Shown piece after piece: positions 42,039-49,120 of a stretch of 49,120 nucleotides of DNA; within the stretch, counting starts at the first letter, position 1, and the number at the start of each line of letters is the position of its first letter. The stretch covers positions 1 to 49,120 of the forward strand of contig CALBTS010000578.1 in assembly GCA_937968035.1 (NCBI GenBank). Direction: 5' to 3'. Position numbers and translations under genes: made by a program. The DNA comes from an uncultured Methanomethylovorans sp. (GTDB lineage Archaea; Halobacteriota; Methanosarcinia; Methanosarcinales; Methanosarcinaceae). The notes below the pieces were generated by a model. That model saw only the letters and a program-made list of their open reading frames with translations. It did not search any database and was not told where the DNA came from.

Positions 42039-44276
42039 CTACCTGTTCTCATTGGACTCATTTCTTATACGTACTATTTTCTTGATCTTTTTCATAATAA
42101 CATTATTTATGCCTTCTGTTGACAATGGTTTATGTTTCTTTACTATTAGCACCGGTCGTTGAGATCGCTTGGCTACATTGTACGGCAGCATTCCAAGCAA
42201 AGAAACTCTAAATCGCTGGCTCGAATCTCCAATTATTAGCAGATCATCCTGGCCAATAGAACCAAGTATACCATTCTCTGCGGAATAATGTTCTTTAACT
42301 TCGTAACTGATAGTATTTTCCTTCAGTTCCTTAATTATCTGTTCAAGTTCAGATATTATCTTTATTTTCTTTTCTTCCTGGATATTCGGCTTAATCACTC
42401 GGAGTATATGTATTTTAGCTCCAGTGTTCTGTGCCAGGCGTTTTGCCAGAGTTATTCCGTATTTTGAATTCTCTTTCCCATTATAAGCAACTATTATTTT
42501 TTCTATTTCCTTAGGGAAATATCCGTTGAGCATGACTATGTTGTTCTTTGCGCCGGCAAGCACTTTAGAGGCTACATTTCCCATAGAGAAGTGTAATCTG
42601 TTCATTTCATGCCAGCCTATTACAATAAAATCAACATTTTCTATTTCTGCCTGTTCTATGATCGAATTTGCAACACTATGGTCAAATGCGATTATATACT
42701 CCCTCTCATGACCAACTATTATGGGAAACTCATCGAACTTTTCTTTCAATAAGTATTCCATCATGTTCTTATTGGCATGAAAAGCATCTCTTGCAGCTGT
42801 TAAACTTGTTTGTTTCGGTATTTGCATCACGTTAAGGCCAATTATTTCATCTCCCAGATTATCTGCAAGCTCTAATAGGTCCTGTTCATGTTTTGGATTA
42901 GCTATTGGAACAAGTATCTTGATCCGTGAATCAGATGGTACAGATGTGGGATAAATATTATTCTCAAGCATGTCAAATATGTTATATTTAGGATATGCTT
43001 TTTCAAATCCATAGTACTTATACCAAGTCGCTCCCACAAAGACTACAAAGATCGTGAATAATACGGGTAAGAATCCCATTAGTGGTAATAGTGCAAGACT
43101 TCCCACGATCCCTATTATTTGTGTGTAAGGATAAAATGGATCGGTAAATGCAGGCTTGTAGCCTTTTAGTGATCTTTTACGCAAGATTATTACTGATATA
43201 TTGATCAGTACATATATCAAAATATTAAAAACACTCCCAAGCTTAGCTAATTGCTCCACATTAAATATCAATAAAAGTAAGATCATTATCATTCCACTTA
43301 CAACTATAGCTCGATGTGGTGTCTCATGTTTGTTGTGGATCTTGACGAACCATTCAGGTATGAGCCTATCTCTTGCCATTGCAAAAGGGAATCTTGAAGA
43401 AGAAAGTATTGCGGCGTTAGCCGTGGATATTGTTGCAAACAGGCCTGCAAGGACGATCATGATCTTACCTAAGGTCCCATCTAACATCACAGCAACATCT
43501 ACAAGCGGTGTATGTGTATTGATCGATTGTTCAAAAGTTAAAGTACCACTTATCACTATCATTACTGCAGTATAGATCAGCGTCACAGTCACAACAGATG
43601 CAATAAGAGCCCGTGGGAGGTTTTTTGCCGGGTCTTTCACTTCTTCTGATATGGCTGCAAGTTGTGTGATGCCAAGATAGGAAATGAATATAAGTCCAGT
43701 GGTGGCAAATATTGAAGTGTAGCCAAAAGGCATGAACGGGCTGAATTTGGCAGTGTCAAGCATAAAAGATCCCTGTATTATAAATATCGTCAATATAATT
43801 AATAAAAAAAGCACAATTATATTTTGTAAAGATCCACTGCTTCGTGCACCGCGATAATTGATCAATATCAATATTAATCCTGCTACTATAGATATTATTA
43901 AAACAGGTATTGGGTAGAAAACAAAAAAATAGTCAGCAAGGCCAACAAGTGCAAAAGAACCTTTGAACACTAATGCAAGCCATGCTCCAAGGCCGATGAT
44001 AGCACCAAAAGATGCACCCATGGCCCTACTTATAAAAAAGTAACTTCCTCCAGCTTTTGGCATTCCTGTTGCCAGTTCGGCTACACTGATGGCTGTAGCT
44101 GTGGATATCAATCCTCCTATAAGAAAGGAGATTATGCACGCAGGGCCAGCTTCGGAAAGAGCTATTGCAGGCAATATAAATATGCCAGCCCCTATCATGG
44201 TCCCTGTTCCAATAGCAAAAGTTTCAAAGAACCCAAGGCTCCTTCCAAGCCTTTCTTTTGATCTTATAGTTGCCAT
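42039..44276 (-). CDS. APC-family permease fused to two universal-stress (USP) domains
   Basis: 745 aa. Residues 1 to about 440 are a 12-helix APC amino acid/polyamine permease (GTGTMIGAGIFILPAIAL, SYLGITQLAAISEEVKDPAKNLPRA). The tail, about 455-735, holds two USP domains in tandem: the first starts KILVPIANPKHEQDL, the second IEKIIVAYNGKENSKYG and ends in IGDSSQRFRVSLLGMLPYNVAKRS, which fits the nucleotide loop. The tail is cytoplasmic and may gate transport in response to a nucleotide. Substrate is unknown. It is head to head with a paralogue. Confidence 0.85.
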   Translation of the reverse strand: MATIRSKERLGRSLGFFETFAIGTGTMIGAGIFILPAIALSEAGPACIISFLIGGLISTATAISVAELATGMPKAGGSYFFISRAMGASFGAIIGLGAWLALVFKGSFALVGLADYFFVFYPIPVLIISIVAGLILILINYRGARSSGSLQNIIVLFLLIILTIFIIQGSFMLDTAKFSPFMPFGYTSIFATTGLIFISYLGITQLAAISEEVKDPAKNLPRALIASVVTVTLIYTAVMIVISGTLTFEQSINTHTPLVDVAVMLDGTLGKIMIVLAGLFATISTANAAILSSSRFPFAMARDRLIPEWFVKIHNKHETPHRAIVVSGMIMILLLLIFNVEQLAKLGSVFNILIYVLINISVIILRKRSLKGYKPAFTDPFYPYTQIIGIVGSLALLPLMGFLPVLFTIFVVFVGATWYKYYGFEKAYPKYNIFDMLENNIYPTSVPSDSRIKILVPIANPKHEQDLLELADNLGDEIIGLNVMQIPKQTSLTAARDAFHANKNMMEYLLKEKFDEFPIIVGHEREYIIAFDHSVANSIIEQAEIENVDFIVIGWHEMNRLHFSMGNVASKVLAGAKNNIVMLNGYFPKEIEKIIVAYNGKENSKYGITLAKRLAQNTGAKIHILRVIKPNIQEEKKIKIISELEQIIKELKENTISYEVKEHYSAENGILGSIGQDDLLIIGDSSQRFRVSLLGMLPYNVAKRSQRPVLIVKKHKPLSTEGINNVIMKKIKKIVRIRNESNENR

Positions 44277-44717
44277 CCAGCGTCCTCATGTCAAATACAC
44301 ATTAAAAGTGCATAAACATTATCTCTGAGAAACTTAATAGATGCATATAGTTTATGGATTTTATCTCTTTTTTATATTTATATCTAGCATTTATTACTTC
44401 CTTTTAAGGTGTATCTTCTCAAATATTATGAACAATTTTCGGTGAAAGATGAACAGATTAACCATAGAATATCATGAGGGTGTTTTTATTGAATAACTCT
44501 TATTCTCTGTTGAGCCGCCTTTTATTATCTTCTGTTTCTCAAGTGCAAAAGTAAATGCTTCGAAACATTAAAATTAGATTGCCGCTTAGTGCTAACAAAT
44601 GATGAGAACGTCTCTATCCTATTTTATAATGGACTTGCTAAATTTCTATGTTAATATGAAGCATACACTAAAAATGGTCAATTTGTAGTTTTCAAATTTT
44701 GTGGGGGTATATTACCA
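44277..44717. promoter_or_regulatory. 441-nt divergent promoter region of the two permease genes
   Basis: AT-rich with no plausible gene. Minus-strand TATA candidate GATATAAATATAAAAAAG at about 44369-44386, and plus-strand candidate ttttataatg at about 44622-44631. The start at 44718 has GGGGG 11-15 nt upstream, and the minus gene has GAGGA just before its ATG. The long spacer suggests shared control of both permeases. No clear palindromic operator was identified. Confidence 0.5.
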
Positions 44718-46976
44718 ATGGCTGCAATTGAAACGAAAGAGAGATTGGGACGTAGTCTGGGTTTTTTTTCAACGTTTGCCATCGGTACTGGCACGATGAT
44801 CGGGGCTGGGATATTCATCCTTCCAGGAATCGCCTTCACAAATGCCGGTGCTGGAGCAATATTGTCTTTTTTGATAGGAGGTATTATCTCTATAGCTACA
44901 GCTGTCAGCATGGCCGAGCTGGCAACAGGTATGCCCATGGCCGGTGGAAGTTACTATTATATCAGTAGAACAATGGGTGCAGCATTCGGAGCTATAATAG
45001 GTCTTGGATCATGGTTTGCTTTGATATTCAAAGGCTCTTTTGCACTTATCGGCTTGGCAGAGTATTTTCAGGTGTTTTATCCATCATCTCTTTATTTTGT
45101 AGCGGCAATTTCGGGCTTTGTTCTTTTGATAATCAATTATCGAGGCGCAAAGAGCAGTGGTTCACTGCAGAACATTAGCATAATTCTCTTACTGATTATC
45201 TTGGCGATATTCTTAGCTGAAGTATTTTTGTTCGTCGAGCCGCTCAATTTCAATTCACCAACACCTGATTCACCAACATCTTATGGACCAGCATCAATAA
45301 TAACTACAACAGGAATTATTTTTATTTCGTACCTGGGACTTGCAGAGCTTGCAGCAATTTCAGAAGAGGTGAAAAATCCATCAAAGAACCTGCCAAGGGC
45401 ATTCATTGCTTCTGCAGTGGTAGTTACCATTTTCTATGTTCTTATAATGATGGCAGTTGTAGGCGTCTCAAGCATTTATGCAGGAGCAGCTACTATCACC
45501 CCTCTTGCTGATATCGCTAATCTGATATACGGGGAAATTGGAAGCACCCTTATTGTCTTTGCTGCATTGCTTGCAACACTTTCAACAGCTAATGGAGCAA
45601 TATTGTCTTCCTCTCGATTTCCATTTGCCATGAGCAGAGATGCATTAATGCCACAATGGTTTGTCCAGATCCACAAAAAATATGAAACACCATACAATTC
45701 TATACTGGTCACCGGGGTCATAATGATCTTGCTGTTATTCTTGTTCGACATACAGCAACTGGCCAGGTTAGGTGGTGCATTTAACATCTTGATCTTTGTT
45801 TTACTCAATCTGGCGGTCATCATTCTAAGAAAAAGAACTTTACCAGAGTATGAACCAACTTTTCGTGACCCTTTCTTTCCATTCACCCAAATAATAGGGA
45901 TCGTTGGAAGCCTGATCCTGTTACCATTAATTGGAGGCCTTCCTTTGCTTTTTGCTGTATCCTTGATCGCTTTGGGTGCGTGGTGGCACTGGTTCTATGG
46001 AAAGGGCAAAGCTACTCCAGGATACACCCTATTTGACCTGCTGGAAAACAATATAGGGCCAGCTGTCATAGAGCCAGAGTCTGGTGTAAAGGTACTTGTC
46101 CCGATCTCCAATGTCAAACATGAGCATGACCTCCTGAGGCTTGCAGATTGTTTAGCTGATGAGATCGTAGGTCTTCATGTGTTCAAGGTTCCGGATCAGA
46201 CAAGTTTAAAATTTGCTCAGGAAGCCTTTCATGAGAAGAAGATCGAAATGGACTCAGATTTCAAAGAGGAATTTGAAAAATATCCAGTAATTCTTGGACA
46301 TAAAAGGAAGTTCATCACTGCTTTTGATCACAGTGTATCGAATTCGATAATAGAGCAGGCAGAAGTTGAAAATGTAGATCTGGTGATCATGGGATGGCAT
46401 GAGTCAAACAGGTTCCAGTATTCTCTTAGTGATGTAACAAATGAGGTTCTTTCATCGTTGAAACATCACATAGTTCTATTAAAAGGTCATCTCGCTTACA
46501 AGACAAATAAAATTGTGGTAGCATATAATGAAAAAGATAATTCAGCATATGGTCTGCACCTGGCAAAAAAACTAGCTTTCAATACAGGGGCAAAAATAGA
46601 GATCATTACAATAGTGAATCCTGATGAGGTTAGTGAAAGGAAGAAGGAGATCGCTGAGAGACTTCAGGCTTTATGTAAAAGTGAAGAAAACATATCTATC
46701 AGTTTTAAGATATTGGAGAGGTATTCTGCTGAAGATGCAATATTGGAAGCTTCAAATAAAAGTGATCTGACAGTTATCGGGGATTCAAGTCAAAGGTTTA
46801 AAGTATCTTTTCTTGGGACTTTGCCACAGAGGGTTGCAAGACACTCTAAGAACCCCGTGCTGATCGTAAAAAGGTCCAAACCAATATCCAAACAGAACAT
46901 TACTTATGTGGTAAATAAATACATTTCCAATGTTTATATAAAAATAACTCGCATGTCGAAAAAAGTATTCAAATAA
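44718..46976 (+). CDS. APC-family permease fused to two universal-stress (USP) domains (paralogue)
   Basis: 752 aa, very close in plan and sequence to the minus-strand gene. The first 20 residues are nearly the same (ETKERLGRSLGFFSTFAIG versus RSKERLGRSLGFFETFAIG), and SYLGLAELAAISEEV and SSRFPFAMSRD are conserved. The helix pair around residue 165-190 carries an additional Pro/Ser-rich insertion. USP segments are VKVLVPISNVKHEHDLLRLAD and NKIVVAYNEKDNSAYGLHLA, ending GDSSQRFKVSFLGTLPQRVA. It is likely an energy- or second-messenger-gated transporter of amino acids. Confidence 0.85.
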   Translation: MAAIETKERLGRSLGFFSTFAIGTGTMIGAGIFILPGIAFTNAGAGAILSFLIGGIISIATAVSMAELATGMPMAGGSYYYISRTMGAAFGAIIGLGSWFALIFKGSFALIGLAEYFQVFYPSSLYFVAAISGFVLLIINYRGAKSSGSLQNISIILLLIILAIFLAEVFLFVEPLNFNSPTPDSPTSYGPASIITTTGIIFISYLGLAELAAISEEVKNPSKNLPRAFIASAVVVTIFYVLIMMAVVGVSSIYAGAATITPLADIANLIYGEIGSTLIVFAALLATLSTANGAILSSSRFPFAMSRDALMPQWFVQIHKKYETPYNSILVTGVIMILLLFLFDIQQLARLGGAFNILIFVLLNLAVIILRKRTLPEYEPTFRDPFFPFTQIIGIVGSLILLPLIGGLPLLFAVSLIALGAWWHWFYGKGKATPGYTLFDLLENNIGPAVIEPESGVKVLVPISNVKHEHDLLRLADCLADEIVGLHVFKVPDQTSLKFAQEAFHEKKIEMDSDFKEEFEKYPVILGHKRKFITAFDHSVSNSIIEQAEVENVDLVIMGWHESNRFQYSLSDVTNEVLSSLKHHIVLLKGHLAYKTNKIVVAYNEKDNSAYGLHLAKKLAFNTGAKIEIITIVNPDEVSERKKEIAERLQALCKSEENISISFKILERYSAEDAILEASNKSDLTVIGDSSQRFKVSFLGTLPQRVARHSKNPVLIVKRSKPISKQNITYVVNKYISNVYIKITRMSKKVFK

Positions 46977-47145
46977 TAAGGCAAATAAAGATCCTAGTAA
47001 AACAACTTCTATTTCAGCAACTAAGAAGACAATGGTTTTTGAAAATCAAAATACTTTCACCATGGATGCGGGCTATATTTATACTTTAACAGAATACTTC
47101 CATTTGCCTCTCAACAAGAGACAAACCAGAGGCTTGAGGTAGACT

Positions 47146-48393
47146 ATGAACACAATGGTAATAGACATTAAGACCAAGTTCCATGAACTTGGTGTGGATA
47201 TCCCGGCCGAAAAGATAGAAGAAAGACTAGAAAAACTGATCGTGAAATTCAAGGTTCCCCAGGAAGAAGCCAGGAGAAGCGTTGTCAACTTTTTCCTGAA
47301 GGAGCATAGTATTTCTAAAGAGAAGTTCTATGGCGGCCAGGGTGAAGTATCTTTTTCAAAAGTAGCTGATATCTCTGAAGATGGAAAATGGTTGAACTTA
47401 AAGGCTAAGGTTGTTCAGCTATGGGACAATACTCATGGATCAATTTCCCAGGTTGGGCTCTTGGCAGATGAAACAGGAACTATAAAGTTCGTTTCGTGGG
47501 CGGCTGCAGAGGTGCCGGCAGTTGAAGAAGGAAAGACTTACATTTTTAAGAATGTTGTATCCAGTGAGTGGAACGGTAAAATGGAGGTAACTCTCAATAA
47601 GAGCAGTTCTGTTGAAGAGACCCCTGATGATATACATGTCCAAAGTAAACCACAAGGGGTTTCCTCTCTTGTAAAGGTCGCTGACATTTCCGAGGATGGA
47701 AGATGGGTCGATGTGAAAGGCAAAATTGTTCAGCTGTGGGAAAACACTAATGAATCGATTTCCCAGGTTGGGCTTATTGGTGACGAAACTGCAAATATTA
47801 AGTTCATCAAATGGGCTAGATCAGAGATCCCGGTGGAAGTGATCGAAGGAAAGAACTATCTTTTCCGGAATGCTGTGACGAGTGAATGGAACGGAAAACT
47901 GGAGATCACTCTGAACAAAAGCAGTTCAATTGAAGAAATACCCGATGAGATCGAAGTTACCACCAGAGAAGCTGTGCTTACCGCGGCAATGGTGGATATT
48001 CAATCAGGTTCCGGGCTCATAAAACGTTGCCCTCAATGCAATCGTTCTTTAACAAAAGGTGCATGTGCAGAACACGGTAAAGTGGATGGAGTATATGACC
48101 TGCGTCTTAAAGCTGTGCTCGACACCGGAACTATTGCTCAGGATATACTTCTTAAAAGAGAAGTTACTGAGGAGATCTCAGGTATTACACTCGAAGGTGC
48201 CATAGCTATGGCTGCAGATGCACTTGATCAGGGCGTGGTCCTGGAAGCTATGAAACAAAAGCTTGTGGGCAAGTATTATACAGTTTCAGGACCGCGGGTT
48301 GACAGGTACATACTCGTGGATTCAATAAAAAAGGAATCCACTCTCGACCCCGAATTGCTTGCAGAGCTCATAAATGCAGCGGAGGTGTTCTAA
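47146..48393 (+). CDS. Replication protein A homologue, single-stranded DNA binding (second copy)
   Basis: 415 aa. An N-terminal helical segment (1-55) precedes two tandem OB-folds of very similar sequence: ADISEDGKWLNLKAKVVQLW and ADISEDGRWVDVKGKIVQLW begin them, and SEWNGKMEVTLNKSSSVEE and SEWNGKLEITLNKSSSIEE end them. A zinc finger near 300-316 (CPQCNRSLTKGACAEHG) and a C-terminal OB-like region follow. GAGGT precedes the ATG at 6 nt. It is in an operon with the COG3390 gene that begins on the next base. Confidence 0.9.
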   Translation: MNTMVIDIKTKFHELGVDIPAEKIEERLEKLIVKFKVPQEEARRSVVNFFLKEHSISKEKFYGGQGEVSFSKVADISEDGKWLNLKAKVVQLWDNTHGSISQVGLLADETGTIKFVSWAAAEVPAVEEGKTYIFKNVVSSEWNGKMEVTLNKSSSVEETPDDIHVQSKPQGVSSLVKVADISEDGRWVDVKGKIVQLWENTNESISQVGLIGDETANIKFIKWARSEIPVEVIEGKNYLFRNAVTSEWNGKLEITLNKSSSIEEIPDEIEVTTREAVLTAAMVDIQSGSGLIKRCPQCNRSLTKGACAEHGKVDGVYDLRLKAVLDTGTIAQDILLKREVTEEISGITLEGAIAMAADALDQGVVLEAMKQKLVGKYYTVSGPRVDRYILVDSIKKESTLDPELLAELINAAEVF

Positions 48394-48960
48394 ATGGCAG
48401 GCTACACCCGTGAAGTTGCCAGAAGGATATTCGCTCAGGAATTCAGGGAATCCAATCTGACCTTCAAGGATGGGAACGACCAATATTCTCCACAGTATCT
48501 ATTCACTCCTACGGGCGCAAAAGTAAACAGGATGTTCATAGTGGGAACCCTTACGGAGAAAGAGGACATTGGCAGTGAATCCGAGTACTGGCGTGGGCGA
48601 GTGTCTGACCCAACAGGTTCATTCTTCATATATGCAGGTCAGTACCAACCAGAAGCCGCTCAGGTGCTTTCAGAATGTGATACACCTGAATTCGTAGCCA
48701 TCGTGGGCAAGCCCAGTACGTATACTACCCCGGAAGGCGAGATCCGTACATCCATAAGGCCTGAGTCAATGTACATAGTCGACGGTGAAACCAGGGATCT
48801 CTGGGTGCTTGACACAGCCAGGGCCACTCTGGAACGTCTTAAAGTCCTTTCTACGTCCCATCCGGATGCCTTGAGAGCAAAAGAACATTACAGGACCGAA
48901 GCAAAGCACTATGCATCCATGGTGCTGAAGGCTCTCAGGTCCCTGCAGGAAGAATATTGA
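48394..48960 (+). CDS. RPA-associated protein, short form (COG3390)
   Basis: 188 aa OB-fold protein. TGAKVNRMFIVGTLTEKEDIG and VSDPTGSFFIYAGQYQPEAA are shared with the 291-aa paralogue at 39018. It then has a helical C-terminus but lacks the winged-helix-like tail. It begins right after the RPA stop. In haloarchaea and methanogens such genes pair with RPA and cooperate in DNA repair. A hairpin terminator follows. Confidence 0.88.
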   Translation: MAGYTREVARRIFAQEFRESNLTFKDGNDQYSPQYLFTPTGAKVNRMFIVGTLTEKEDIGSESEYWRGRVSDPTGSFFIYAGQYQPEAAQVLSECDTPEFVAIVGKPSTYTTPEGEIRTSIRPESMYIVDGETRDLWVLDTARATLERLKVLSTSHPDALRAKEHYRTEAKHYASMVLKALRSLQEEY

Positions 48961-48962
48961 TC

Positions 48963-48994
48963 TTACAGGTTGTTTCCCAACCTGTAATTTTTTC
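48963..48994 (+). terminator. Strong hairpin terminator of the second RPA operon
   Basis: TTACAGGTTG and CAACCTGTAA form a perfect 10-bp stem around tttcc, followed directly by six T residues. It lies 3 nt after the stop codon. Confidence 0.85.
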
Positions 48995-49066
48995 TATCTC
49001 TTGTGCTTATCTTTTTTGGAGCAAAAGAGCCATAAACAACAATAATCAATAGTTGATGGGTGTATT

Positions 49067-49120
49067 ATGAAAACATATCTTCTGATCTGGTTCAACAGTA
49101 ATGGAGCAAGGCCTTCTGAG
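49067..49120 (+). CDS. Start of an unidentified gene, cut by the window edge
   Basis: Eighteen codons are visible (MKTYLLIWFNSNGARPSE), opening with ATG and running to the window edge without a stop. GGGTG lies 5 nt upstream. The sequence looks like a genuine N-terminus, but it is too short for assignment. Confidence 0.5.
   Translation, partial: MKTYLLIWFNSNGARPSE

Overview
The window is archaeal and reads as a methanogen of the order Methanosarcinales, probably family Methanosarcinaceae. I base this on aIF2-alpha, Nop10, S27e, L44e, GINS51, PriS, RfcS, aPelota, a histone, ADP-dependent sugar kinases, DacZ, and above all a complete Rnf operon headed by a heptaheme c-type cytochrome of the MmcA type. 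That last arrangement is characteristic of cytochrome-containing methylotrophic methanogens. I cannot name the genus with confidence; Methanolobus or Methanomethylovorans-like organisms would fit. No insertion sequence, CRISPR array or prophage was seen. Gene density is high and the strand alternates in operon-sized blocks.

Layout. 0-5.3 kb (minus): a 2-oxoacid:ferredoxin oxidoreductase (delta, alpha, fused beta-gamma), next to an AMP-forming acyl-CoA synthetase and an XRE-cupin regulator. Together these suit reductive carboxylation of branched-chain acids. 5.5-13.6 kb (plus): a two-domain DUF92 membrane protein, argC-CBS-argJ, two tandem ADP-dependent sugar kinase paralogues, and an OGG1-type glycosylase. 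13.7-20.7 kb (minus): tRNA-Ser(CGA) with an apparent D-loop intron, then an information-processing block read as priS, (DUF2278 insertion), gins51, rpl44e, rps27e, aif2a, nop10, PAC2, endoQ. 20.8-24 kb (plus): the ribosome-rescue pair rqcH and pelA. 24.4-26.7 kb: a GPR1/FUN34/YaaH transporter, the c-di-AMP synthase DacZ and ThpR. 26.7-35 kb: the Rnf region, with ApbE (flavin transferase) divergent from an unknown gene, mmcA, rnfCDGEAB and a small membrane protein. 35-37.5 kb: rfcS, a small membrane exporter family protein, a histone and a flavodoxin. 37.7-39.9 kb and 47.1-49 kb: two paralogous RPA plus RPA-associated-protein operons. Between them lie an archaeal class I aldolase, two uncharacterised genes, and a head-to-head pair of APC permeases fused to universal-stress domains.

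How the genes fit together. The Rnf block is a functional set: ApbE attaches FMN to RnfG (and RnfD), RnfB and RnfC carry iron-sulfur clusters, and MmcA carries the electrons outward. The replication and repair content is rich: primase, GINS, clamp loader, two RPA systems, OGG and EndoQ with a PCNA-binding tail. c-di-AMP synthesis and USP-tailed permeases in the same window make a plausible but unproven regulatory pair.

Most notable observations: a putative bulge-helix-bulge intron in the D-loop of tRNA-Ser(CGA); a short decayed copy of the priS 3' end in front of gins51, which suggests how a DUF2278 gene entered this operon; an rfcS gene whose conserved N-terminus can only be reached from a non-standard start codon (ATT); a polyprenol-kinase-like domain fused to DUF92; and an RPA-associated protein that looks RPA32-like in architecture.
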